A DNA stretch of 8,194 nucleotides from GWF2-50-93 sp041666985 (GCA_041666985.1 JBAYFV010000165.1:1-8194), one strand, 5' to 3'; shown: positions 1 through 5,959, counted from the stretch's first letter. Numbers and translations: made by a program. The notes: generated from the letters alone by a model not told the origin.

Positions 1-840
1 AACCATTTTCATCTTTACATTCGGACTGGACAGCCGAATCTTTCCAGATTCATGCAGTCCTTGCTCACATCATTCACGATAATCAAGAACCGTTACGACA
101 GGAGTTCGGGGCATCTGTTCCAGGGCAGATTCAAATCCATCCTGGTGGAATCCGAACTTTATGGTTCGCAACTGAGCAGGTATATACATCTGAATCCTGT
201 CAGGACTGCGCATGTGAAGGGATTGAGCTTGGAAGGAAGGCGCCGGTGTCTCCGAGAATTCAAATGGGGCAGCTATCCGGAGGTGTGCGGTTTCCGGAGA
301 TGTCCCGAGTGGCTGGTTCGCAATGAAACACTGAAGAGATGGGGGCCGATGCTGGGTGAGCAGGAGAGAAATTACGCCAAATACGTTGAGGAGGGGCTTC
401 TGAGGGACATAGGCAATCCTATGGAGGAAATGGCGATGCAGACAGTTCTCGGAAGTGACAGTTTTGTAGGCAGGATCAGGAGAGGAGTGACGCATCTTGG
501 CGACAAGGATAACGTGCGCCGCGAACTTGCGGAACACGGGCGGATTAAGTCCTCGTTTGCGATAAATGAGCTGCTTGCTGCTGTCGTTGATAGTTACAGG
601 ATCGCGGAAGATCGCGTTTTGCTGAAAAACAGCCGGGACAATGAGCCGCGTCAGGTTTTGATGTATCTTGCCTGCCGTTTCTGCCGTGGCAGATACAGTC
701 TGACTGAAATCGCCGACGGGCTGAATGTAAGCCTAGGGGGTCTGACCAGAAGCCGATATAATATGGAGAAGAGGATTAGAGTCGATAAGACGCTGGGAAA
801 GAGAATTGTCAAATTTGAGGAAAAACTGTTACAGTCATGA
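1..840 (+). CDS. REP-associated Y1 (HUH) transposase with DnaA-like C-terminal domain, 5' truncated by window edge
   Basis: The frame is open from base 1, so the gene begins before the window; 279 residues are visible. It opens with NHFHLYIRTG, whose HFH is the HUH metal-binding motif (nt 4-12). Next come GHLFQGRFKSILVE (window residues about 37-50) and SRYIHLNPVR, whose Tyr (nt 181-183) is the expected nucleophile of the Y1 superfamily. These are hallmarks of RAYT/TnpA-REP proteins, IS200/IS605 relatives that cut single-stranded REP hairpins. The last ~75 residues (EPRQVLMYLACRF, YSLTEIADGLNVS) resemble the DnaA domain IV helix-turn-helix fused to some RAYTs. The first internal Met (nt 52) lies after the HUH motif and is not the real start. 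No frameshift is visible, so the enzyme may be active. Substrates could be the GTAG-footed hairpins elsewhere in the window (inference). Confidence 0.9.
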   Translation, partial: NHFHLYIRTGQPNLSRFMQSLLTSFTIIKNRYDRSSGHLFQGRFKSILVESELYGSQLSRYIHLNPVRTAHVKGLSLEGRRRCLREFKWGSYPEVCGFRRCPEWLVRNETLKRWGPMLGEQERNYAKYVEEGLLRDIGNPMEEMAMQTVLGSDSFVGRIRRGVTHLGDKDNVRRELAEHGRIKSSFAINELLAAVVDSYRIAEDRVLLKNSRDNEPRQVLMYLACRFCRGRYSLTEIADGLNVSLGGLTRSRYNMEKRIRVDKTLGKRIVKFEEKLLQS

Positions 841-857
841 CTTGTTACATGATCGTA

Positions 858-868
858 GGTGTGACCCC
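858..868. repeat. Near-palindromic GGTGTGACCCC motif after the transposase
   Basis: GGTGTGACCCC lies 18 bp after the transposase stop and is a palindrome with one mismatched pair around a central G. It is preceded by GTAG (855-858). From memory, GGGGTC...GACCCC-type motifs often flank RAYT genes, so this may mark the element's 3' boundary. The matching left end would lie outside the window. Confidence 0.35.
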
Positions 869-893
869 GTACGCATTTTCAGCAAGTTCCATT

Positions 894-922
894 TTTACAT
901 GCGAGTTGACAAATTTTATGAT
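894..922 (+). promoter_or_regulatory. Possible sigma70-like promoter upstream of phoB
   Basis: TTTACA (894-899) and TATGAT (917-922) each match consensus at 5 of 6 positions and are separated by exactly 17 bp. The implied leader to phoB would be about 250 nt and would contain the Pho-box-like array, so the main regulated start may instead lie further downstream. This is a motif match only. Confidence 0.3.
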
Positions 923-939
923 ATGGTGGAAGTTTGCAA

Positions 940-978
940 AGTTAAGCCTGCATGAGAAGATTGTTAGAACTCTGTTAG
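940..978 (+). promoter_or_regulatory. Pho-box-like direct-repeat array upstream of phoB
   Basis: Two identical TGTTAG hexamers (962-967 and 973-978) are spaced exactly 11 bp, read as heptamers TTGTTAG-N4-CTGTTAG. Weaker units in phase lie at 951 (CATGAG) and 940 (AGTTAA). The 7+4 layout is that of E. coli Pho boxes (CTGTCAT-N4-CTGTCAT), with T replacing C in the core. The same string, GATTGTTAG-N4-CTGTTA, occurs on the minus strand at 5899-5917 between the glycosyltransferase and plcP genes. A TTGAAC/CAGAAT pair (983-988 and 1005-1010, 16-bp spacing) follows. PhoB autoregulation is inferred. Confidence 0.6.
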
Positions 979-1046
979 CGGCTTGAACTTGGGTCTTAAT
1001 GTGGCAGAATATGGGAGGGGATTGTAAAAGTAGTCGGAATTCAGGA

Positions 1047-1075
1047 CTTAAAAGTTTTAAGTGTCAAGTTTTAAG
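1047..1075. repeat. AAGTTTTAAG direct repeat with palindrome
   Basis: AAGTTTTAAG occurs perfectly twice (1052-1061 and 1066-1075), separated by TGTC. CTTAAAA-G-TTTTAAG (1047-1061) is also a perfect 7-bp inverted repeat. It is one of several short stuttered repeat families in the non-coding DNA here. Confidence 0.7.
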
Positions 1076-1117
1076 AAAAGCATTTGCCGTTTCCAGGAAG
1101 TATTCTCTCGTTTAAAA

Positions 1118-1131
1118 CCTGAAGCCTAAAG
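1118..1131. repeat. 7-bp tandem CCTGAAG/CCTAAAG
   Basis: Two adjacent 7-bp units, CCTGAAG and CCTAAAG, differ at one base and a decayed CTTAATT follows. The repeat sits about 37 bp upstream of the phoB ribosome binding site. Confidence 0.6.
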
Positions 1132-1176
1132 CTTAATTTTGACTTCTGAATCCCTGCAAAAAGCAATGGAGTTTTT

Positions 1177-1866
1177 ATGGCAAAAGGCAATATTTTCGTA
1201 GTGGACGACGAGGAGGACATACTGGAACTCATCCGTATGAACCTTGACAGGGAGGGCTACAAGGTCACCTGTATCGAGGCCGGCGAGGAATGTGTGAAGA
1301 AAGCCAGGGAAAAACTTCCCGACCTTATTGTTCTCGACCTCATGCTGCCGGGAATAGACGGACTGGATGTCTGCAAAATCCTCAAGAACGATTCAAAAAC
1401 ACGTCATATCCCGATTATCATGCTTACCGCCAAAGGCGAGGAAAGCGACATTGTCACAGGCCTTGAACTCGGTGCCGATGACTACATGACAAAACCTTTC
1501 AGCCCGAAAGTCCTTACGGCAAGAATCAAGGCCGTTTTGCGGAAGGGGACTGTTTCTCCGGAATCAGATGCCGGAGATGTGATTAAAAGGAAAAATGTCG
1601 TTATTGATCCGGGACGCCGTGAAGTCACTGTCAACGGGAAAGAGGCTGACCTTACATTCACCGAATTCGAGATTCTGATTTTTCTTGCGAGACGGCCCGG
1701 ATGGGTTTTCACCCGGAACCAGATTGTGAACGGGGTCAAGGGCGCAGGTTATCCGGTTACGGAACGGGCTGTGGATGTCCAGATAGTCGGACTGAGGAAG
1801 AAACTGGGCGTTGTAGCTGATATGATTGACACGATAAGAGGAGTCGGGTACAGGTTCCGGGATTGA
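1177..1866 (+). CDS. phoB: Phosphate regulon response regulator PhoB (OmpR/PhoB family)
   Basis: A cytoplasmic transcription factor of 229 aa, the usual length for the family. The N-terminal receiver domain (about 4-120) has the acidic pocket D10/D11, the phospho-acceptor D54 in VLDLMLPG, T84, and K106 in TKPFSP. The C-terminal winged helix (about 135-228) has FTEFEILIFLARRPG, the recognition-helix segment ERAVDVQIVGLRKKLG and the closing RGVGYRF. The ATG at 1177 has GGAG (1168-1171) at 5-nt spacing. It is followed by a PhoR-type kinase on the same strand and preceded by a Pho-box-like array, both favouring PhoB over other OmpR-type regulators. All catalytic residues are intact. Assignment by similarity of the winged helix and context is strong, though the true inducing signal is inferred. 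Confidence 0.88.
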   Translation: MAKGNIFVVDDEEDILELIRMNLDREGYKVTCIEAGEECVKKAREKLPDLIVLDLMLPGIDGLDVCKILKNDSKTRHIPIIMLTAKGEESDIVTGLELGADDYMTKPFSPKVLTARIKAVLRKGTVSPESDAGDVIKRKNVVIDPGRREVTVNGKEADLTFTEFEILIFLARRPGWVFTRNQIVNGVKGAGYPVTERAVDVQIVGLRKKLGVVADMIDTIRGVGYRFRD

Positions 1867-1871
1867 AGTAA

Positions 1872-1891
1872 CTCGGGCATTCCCGCCCGAG
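1872..1891 (+). other. Stem-loop just after the phoB stop
   Basis: CTCGGGC (1872-1878) and GCCCGAG (1885-1891) form a perfect 7-bp GC-rich stem with a 6-nt loop, starting 5 bp after the phoB stop. No T-run follows, so it is not a standard intrinsic terminator. It could stabilise or attenuate the phoB-phoR transcript. Confidence 0.6.
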
Positions 1892-1924
1892 ACGGAAGCG
1901 GTGAAACGGAGAGGTGGAAGAACT

Positions 1925-1938
1925 GAACATCGAACATT
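1925..1938. repeat. 7-bp tandem GAACATC/GAACATT
   Basis: Two adjacent units, GAACATC and GAACATT, lie in the phoB-phoR spacer. A separate perfect 6-bp tandem, GCAACC twice, lies at 1954-1965. Confidence 0.65.
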
Positions 1939-1974
1939 GGATAACCTGGAGCAGCAACCGCAACCAATTTTGTA

Positions 1975-1992
1975 ACCACGGAGACCACGGAA
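1975..1992. repeat. 9-bp tandem ACCACGGAG/ACCACGGAA
   Basis: Two adjacent 9-bp units differ only at the last base and are followed by a degenerate AAACACAGA. This resembles ACCACGGAG...ACACAGA-type intergenic repeats that I recall from environmental genomes. Confidence 0.65.
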
Positions 1993-2033
1993 AACACAGA
2001 AAAGGATAAACCACCGACCGAAGACTGTTTTCA

Positions 2034-2050
2034 AACCTATAACCTATAAC
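2034..2050. repeat. 7-bp tandem AACCTAT next to the phoR start
   Basis: AACCTAT is perfectly duplicated (2034-2040 and 2041-2047) and followed by a partial AAC. It ends 8 bp before the phoR start codon and so forms most of the translation initiation region. Confidence 0.7.
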
Positions 2051-2058
2051 TGAGATCT

Positions 2059-3828
2059 ATGGCCAGAAAAAGAATATTTTATTACATCTTTCCATACTAC
2101 CTTCTCATAATATTGATTACGCTGTGCGCGTCGGCATGGTACGCGACAGTACTTTTAAAAGATTTCTACTTCAGGCATGTCCAGGAGGAAATTGAAACAA
2201 GGGCGAAAATCATCGAACAGGACATAGTCGCCATCGTGAATTCGGGAAAGACTTCCGAACTGCAGAATTACTGTGCGGATTTTTCAAGCTTAAGCAAATC
2301 CAGGATAACAATTATCGCTCCGGACGGAAAAGTCATTGCAGATTCATTTGAAGACCCGTCGAAAATGGAAAACCATTCCGGTCGTGCCGAGATAACCGAC
2401 GCCCTGAAAGGCCGGACCGGCAGATCTGTCAGGTACAGCCCGACTTTGCACCAGAACATGATGTATGTCGCCATGCCGCTGTTTGGTGCCGGAGAAAAGT
2501 CCGCAGTCATCAGAATAGCGGTTTCGGTAAGCCTTATCGACACGACACTCGCGGAGATTTACAGGAAAATAATCATTGCCGGTGTTATTATTGCCGTATT
2601 CTCCGTTCTGATAAGCATTGCTGTTTCCCGCCGCATCTCGAGTCCGATACTTGAACTCGAAAAAGGAGCTGCGAACTTCGCAAAAGGGAATTTCAGCAGG
2701 AAGCTTGCCGTCACGGACATAGATGAGATAGACGAACTTGCCGGTTCGATGAATTACATGGCGGACGAGCTTAACAGGAGGATGAGGGAGATACTTGAGC
2801 AGCGCAACCGGCAGAACGCGATTTTGTCCAGCATGATGGAAGGTGTCATCGCCGTTGACGCCGAAGGACGCCTTATCGGCATGAACCGCTCTGCGGCGGC
2901 ATTGCTCGGGGCGCCGGAGGCGTGCGAAGGAAAGTTTTTCCAGGAGGTTGTGAGGAATGCGGCCCTCCAGAATTTCATTGACGCGGTTCTCTCGGAAAAA
3001 CAGACAGTGGAGAAGGAGCTGAGTTTTTTCGACAGCGAACAGCACCATCTTTATGTGCGCGGCACGGTGTTGAATGATCCGGAAGGCGGCTGTACCGGGG
3101 CACTGCTTGTGATGAACGACATAACCCGCTTGAAAAAGCTTGAGAATCTCCGGAGCGAGTTTGTCGCTAACGTGTCCCATGAGATCAAAACTCCGCTGAC
3201 AGCCATCAAGGCCTCGGTTGAAACACTTCTTGAAAGTGGTATTGGAAAAGACGATGCCGATCAGCTGTTGAAGATTATCGGCAGGCACACTGAGAGGCTG
3301 ACATCCATTGTGGATGACATCCTGAGCCTGTCGAAGCTTGAGGATGAGAAACAGAAGGATGCCGGGAAATTCAGCGAAACACTCGTTGAAAACATCATTG
3401 AGGCGGCGCTTGCCGACTGCAGGGAGAAGGCGGAGCTGAAGCGAATCAGTTTGAATGTGAACTGCAATAAGAATATCGTGGGAGTTATGAACAGTTCGCT
3501 GATTGAACAGGCGCTCGTGAATCTGATTGACAATGCGATAAAATACAGCGAGCCCCAAAGCTCGGTGGAAATAGAATCATGCCGTGAAAACGGCAATATC
3601 CTGATCAGCGTGAAAGATCACGGTTGCGGGATTTCCGAAAAACATCTTCCAAGGGTGTTCGAGAGATTCTACCGTGTTGACAGGGCGCGGAGCAGGAAGC
3701 TCGGCGGAACCGGGCTCGGGCTCTCGATTGTCAAGCATATTGCAAATGTGCATGGCGGAAAGGTGGAAGTCGAAAGCGTTGTCGGCAAAGGCAGCAAATT
3801 CACAATAATATTACCAGGAGAAAAATGA
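2059..3828 (+). CDS. phoR: Phosphate regulon sensor histidine kinase PhoR
   Basis: An inner-membrane histidine kinase of 589 aa that would phosphorylate PhoB. In order: TM1 (about 10-32); a periplasmic sensor domain (about 35-168) with a PAS/Cache-like core (ITIIAPDGKVIADS, MMYVAMPLFG); TM2 (about 171-190); HAMP (about 191-243, RRISSPILELEKGA); cytoplasmic PAS (about 250-358); HisKA with H374 in VSHEIKTPLTAIK; and HATPase_c with N-box NLIDNAIKYS (N492), DHGCGI (D520), FERFYRV and GGTGLGLSIVKHI. All boxes are intact. The large extracytoplasmic domain is like the Bacillus-type PhoR rather than the short E. coli form. Only a weak GAGA precedes the ATG, and AACCTAT repeats occupy the leader. It lies 192 bp after phoB, unusually far for this pair. 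No pst genes or phoU are in the window. Confidence 0.87.
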   Translation: MARKRIFYYIFPYYLLIILITLCASAWYATVLLKDFYFRHVQEEIETRAKIIEQDIVAIVNSGKTSELQNYCADFSSLSKSRITIIAPDGKVIADSFEDPSKMENHSGRAEITDALKGRTGRSVRYSPTLHQNMMYVAMPLFGAGEKSAVIRIAVSVSLIDTTLAEIYRKIIIAGVIIAVFSVLISIAVSRRISSPILELEKGAANFAKGNFSRKLAVTDIDEIDELAGSMNYMADELNRRMREILEQRNRQNAILSSMMEGVIAVDAEGRLIGMNRSAAALLGAPEACEGKFFQEVVRNAALQNFIDAVLSEKQTVEKELSFFDSEQHHLYVRGTVLNDPEGGCTGALLVMNDITRLKKLENLRSEFVANVSHEIKTPLTAIKASVETLLESGIGKDDADQLLKIIGRHTERLTSIVDDILSLSKLEDEKQKDAGKFSETLVENIIEAALADCREKAELKRISLNVNCNKNIVGVMNSSLIEQALVNLIDNAIKYSEPQSSVEIESCRENGNILISVKDHGCGISEKHLPRVFERFYRVDRARSRKLGGTGLGLSIVKHIANVHGGKVEVESVVGKGSKFTIILPGEK

Positions 3829-4007
3829 TCGTTGACTTGAGTGATTTGATTTATTTTGAAAATGACGGAATGTCTGGAGAAGGAAAATTCCCCATGACGG
3901 ATTTCAATGGGAGGCATAAGCCTCATACAACATTAACAGGCGATTTTAACATTAGCATCCCGCCCTGCAACCCCGATACGTTAATCTTTTTCGCAGCATA
4001 TCCGTAA
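3825..4007 (+). CDS. Doubtful 60-aa ORF overlapping the phoR stop
   Basis: The ATG overlaps the phoR TGA as ATGA and has AGGAG six bases upstream, a classic translational-coupling layout. The product begins MIVDLSDLIYFENDGMSGEG and matches nothing I recognise. Its last eight codons run into the left arm of the 193-bp palindrome. It may be a real small protein, the remnant of a former third gene in the phoBR operon, or chance, since the AGGAG also encodes the end of PhoR. Confidence 0.25.
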   Translation: MIVDLSDLIYFENDGMSGEGKFPMTDFNGRHKPHTTLTGDFNISIPPCNPDTLIFFAAYP

Positions 4008-4175
4008 CCGTTAATCTTATATTTTCTGTAATGTTTGTGCTTGCTTTGAGTAGGCCAGTGCTCGATGAGCGCGGCTTCTTAGAGGCGCCCTCATCGAGAG
4101 TTGCCCTGCTTTTGAACTCAAACTGCCCAGCTTATAGAGTATAACGGTTACGCGTATCCTGCGGAAAAGATGATT
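3983..4175. repeat. 193-bp imperfect palindrome (MITE/REP-like) between convergent genes
   Basis: The outer arms 3983-4011 and 4144-4175 are inverted copies with about 26 of 31 aligned positions identical, sharing GTAACCGT ends. Similarity continues inward (CCGTTAATCTTATA against CCGTTATACTCTATA in reverse complement). The core is a strong hairpin: CTCGATGAG (4061-4069) pairs with CTCATCGAG (4090-4098) across a GC-rich loop. GTAG (4050-4053) stands 7 bp before the core stem, as at the foot of REP hairpins. The right arm touches the stop codon of the minus-strand gene ending at 4175. It could be a non-autonomous mobile element and act as a two-way terminator for phoR and the opposing gene. Confidence 0.75.
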
Positions 4176-4627
4176 TAAAGACTCGAATACCAGAACAGCA
4201 GAGCCGCTGCAGCCAGGAAGATCCAGTAGTCAAGAGGCATGAAGATAAACCAGCGGTGGCTGTGCCATGGAATGTCGTTTTTACTGAATTTCCTGAATCC
4301 GTAATGAGGATTCAGAAGGAACCATAGAAAATCTTCAATGAGCCAGAACATCATAAGCGATGCGATGACTTTTGCTTCAAGTTTCATTGACCAGCCGCAT
4401 CCCAGGAAAAAGACTGTGTGGAAAAGCAGGATCATGAACGGGAAAATCCAGGCGTGATAACCTGTCATCGGACGTCCGCCCCAGAAAATATCCAGGAGCC
4501 AGTGTTTCTCTATGCGCCAGGTCGGGAGTCCGGCTCCCCATCCGTTGCCTCCTTCGATATGTATTTCCACCTTTGCAAAGAAGAAGGCGAGAATCAAAAT
4601 CCAGAACAGTAGAATGAATAAGTCCAT
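4175..4627 (-). CDS. Small polytopic membrane protein of unknown function
   Basis: A 150-aa hydrophobic protein with about four membrane segments (about 2-19, 59-78, 85-105 and 127-147). I do not recognise a named family. It is rich in motifs that look conserved: GNGWGAGLPTWRI, WGGRPMTGYH (49-58), IEDFLWFLLNPHYG (97-110), WHSHRW (121-126) and PLDYW. Several His, Asp and Glu residues lie at membrane edges, which would suit an enzyme or metal site but does not prove one. A GGAG lies 10 nt before the ATG. The gene follows the glycosyltransferase by 35 bp on the same strand and is probably co-transcribed with it, suggesting a role in glycolipid or envelope metabolism (inference). The 3' end abuts the 193-bp palindrome. 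Confidence 0.75.
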   Translation of the reverse strand: MDLFILLFWILILAFFFAKVEIHIEGGNGWGAGLPTWRIEKHWLLDIFWGGRPMTGYHAWIFPFMILLFHTVFFLGCGWSMKLEAKVIASLMMFWLIEDFLWFLLNPHYGFRKFSKNDIPWHSHRWFIFMPLDYWIFLAAAALLFWYSSL

Positions 4628-4662
4628 GGTCGTCAGTCTCCGGTCTTCAGTAAATGTCGGAA

Positions 4663-5814
4663 TTAACTTTGTGTCTTTGTGTCTTGGCGGTTGAGGACAA
4701 TTTTCAGAATATCCATTGCGGCGTCCGGTCTTCCGAGCCTGGCGGCGGCTTTGCGCATTTCGCAGAGCTTTGCCGGATTTTTCAGAAGTTCAGCGAGTTT
4801 GAATTCGAGGACTGCGGCATTGTGCGCCTTAAGCGCGGCTCCGTTTTCGAGAAGATAGTCGGCGTTGCGCTCTTCCTGTCCGGGAATCGGGGAAATCACA
4901 ATCATGGGAAGGCCCATTGCGAGACATTCTGATGTTGTCAGACCTCCGGGCTTGCTGATTGCCAGATCGCTTGCAGCCATGTTTATTTCGATTGTTGTCG
5001 TGAATCCCGACGGCTTTAATTTTCCGGGGAATGCCCTTTCAAGTTTTTTAAGTTCTTCGAGCAATTCCCTGTTTTTTCCCGCCAGCGCCAAAATTTGGAA
5101 ATCGGAGCTGATATTCAAAAGTCGTTCCGCAATCAGGTGGATTCCTCCTACGCCTAGGCCGCCTGACATCAGAAGTATTGTTGTCCTGTCCGGATTTATC
5201 CCAAGTTGTCTTGCGCATTCGGTACGTGAATATTTCCGGTTGAACACCGGCATTATCGGGATTCCCGTGACATGTATGTTGTCTGGATTCATTCCCTTGT
5301 CCTTCATTCTCCATGCGACTTCGGAGCTTGCGGCGAAATATCCTGACATGTGCGGCTGAATCCAAAGGCCGTGTACGTCGAAATCAGTTACAGCAACCCA
5401 GACGGGCGCGTGAAATTTCTTTTTCCCTGTCATTCTTGAGAGAAGTTCGGCCGGAAGGAAGTGAGTGCAGATTACTGCATCCGGTTCCAATTCCCCTATT
5501 TTGCCAAAAAGTTTTTTTGTGTTGAGTTTCTGAACTGAGTATCGGATTTTCTTTACCAGGGAATTTTCCTTCTCTTCCTTATCGGTCTGGCTGTATAGAA
5601 AACCCCATAGGGCGGGACTCCGTTCAACCACCTTTATATATGAATCGGCATAAATCTTCCTGAACAGATGCGGAACGAAATCCATGACATCAAGGTGAAC
5701 CGCTTTAAAGGCGGGGAAGTTTTCTTCCGCTGTTTTTCGCAGGGCTTCTGCGGCGCGGACATGTCCCGCGCCGGCGGAAACACTCAGCAGGAGAATAGTT
5801 TTTTCATTTTTCAT
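4663..5814 (-). CDS. Diacylglycerol glucosyltransferase-like protein (MGDG synthase/UgtP type, GT28)
   Basis: A 383-aa cytoplasmic or membrane-associated GT-B glycosyltransferase. The N-terminal half carries SVSAGAGHVRAAEAL (11-25), the lipid-acceptor signature of MGDG synthases and UgtP, and VTDFDVHGLW (142-151). The C-terminal half has GGLGVGG (218-224), SKPGGLTTSECLAMGLP (287-303) for the nucleotide sugar, and PGQEERNADYL (311-321). The family transfers glucose or galactose from a UDP-sugar to diacylglycerol. MurG is a distant relative but lacks this N-terminus. I chose the ATG at 5814 because homologues start just before this motif; an upstream ATG at 5889 adds 25 unconserved residues and lies 9 bp from the Pho-box-like array. 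AGG (5824-5826) is a weak ribosome site. The last residues, NRQDTKTQS, are encoded by an 8-bp repeat. The gene is divergent from the plcP-like gene, and the membrane protein gene follows it. Confidence 0.85.
   Translation of the reverse strand: MKNEKTILLLSVSAGAGHVRAAEALRKTAEENFPAFKAVHLDVMDFVPHLFRKIYADSYIKVVERSPALWGFLYSQTDKEEKENSLVKKIRYSVQKLNTKKLFGKIGELEPDAVICTHFLPAELLSRMTGKKKFHAPVWVAVTDFDVHGLWIQPHMSGYFAASSEVAWRMKDKGMNPDNIHVTGIPIMPVFNRKYSRTECARQLGINPDRTTILLMSGGLGVGGIHLIAERLLNISSDFQILALAGKNRELLEELKKLERAFPGKLKPSGFTTTIEINMAASDLAISKPGGLTTSECLAMGLPMIVISPIPGQEERNADYLLENGAALKAHNAAVLEFKLAELLKNPAKLCEMRKAAARLGRPDAAMDILKIVLNRQDTKTQS
4667..4690. repeat. 8-bp tandem CTTTGTGT forming the glycosyltransferase 3' end
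   Basis: CTTTGTGT occurs perfectly twice (4667-4674 and 4675-4682) and is followed by CTTGGCGG. On the coding (minus) strand this reads as a GACACAAA-type repeat and supplies the final codons before the TAA. The same kind of string is familiar to me as an intergenic repeat, so it appears to have invaded or replaced the gene's 3' end. Confidence 0.7.
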
Positions 5815-5897
5815 GATATTTAACCTACTTCTCAAACGGTGTGGAGTAAAACAGGAAGACGTTTTAAATCCTGCCGTCCCCAGCGCCACGCCTGACT

Positions 5898-5936
5898 TTA
5901 ACAGAAAACTAACAATCGGCTAACGGCCGTCTAATC
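5898..5936. promoter_or_regulatory. Four-unit Pho-box-like array in the glycosyltransferase/plcP divergent region
   Basis: Four hexamers stand at exactly 11-bp intervals: TTAACA (5898), CTAACA (5909), CTAACG (5920) and CTAATC (5931), each separated by 5 bp. This is the layout of PhoP/PhoB boxes (B. subtilis TTAACA repeats; E. coli 7+4 heptamers). On the minus strand the two best units read TTGTTAG-N4-CTGTTAA, nearly identical to the array upstream of phoB. The last unit ends 7 bp before a TATACT -10 for the plcP-like gene, covering the -35 position as in PhoB-activated promoters. Read in the E. coli orientation it points to the glycosyltransferase, so it may serve both genes. Confidence 0.68.
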
Positions 5937-5943
5937 TTACCCT

Positions 5944-5949
5944 TATACT
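5944..5949 (+). promoter_or_regulatory. -10 element TATACT for the plcP-like gene
   Basis: TATACT matches the -10 consensus at 5 of 6 positions. The -35 position (about 5921-5926) has no TTGACA match and falls inside the 11-bp array, as expected for an activator-dependent promoter. Transcription would start near 5955-5957, only 3-5 nt before the ATG at 5960, and there is no Shine-Dalgarno sequence, so the mRNA may be effectively leaderless. Confidence 0.5.
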
Positions 5950-5959
5950 GTAATAACAT

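Larger units (their letters stand above)
841..1176. other. Non-coding region between transposase and phoB
   Basis: This 336-bp region has no convincing ORF. In order it holds the GGTGTGACCCC motif (858-868), a sigma70-like hexamer pair (894-922), an 11-bp-period Pho-box-like array (940-978), a possible promoter just after it (983-1010), and two families of short stuttered repeats (1047-1075 and 1118-1131). A GGAG ribosome binding site for phoB lies at 1168-1171. Confidence 0.7.

Noticed and set aside
906..922. TTGACA near TATGAT
   Set aside because: TTGACA is a perfect -35, but it lies only 5 bp before TATGAT, too close for a promoter. The TTTACA at 894 gives the right spacing.
2344..3558. 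404-aa open frame on the minus strand
   Set aside because: It lies wholly opposite phoR, whose domains are intact, and its translation shows no recognisable domain. It is an antisense shadow of biased codon use.
3933..3951. Two TTAACA hexamers that resemble Pho-box units
   Set aside because: They are 13 bp apart, not 11, and no gene starts downstream on either strand in a suitable position.
4512..4932. Two short plus-strand frames (60 and 92 aa)
   Set aside because: They are antisense to the membrane protein and glycosyltransferase genes, without ribosome sites or recognisable content.
5815..5889. 25-residue upstream extension of the glycosyltransferase
   Set aside because: The family starts at the MKNEKTILLLSVSAGAGH segment. 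The extra residues are not family-like, and the start would lie 9 bp from the operator array.
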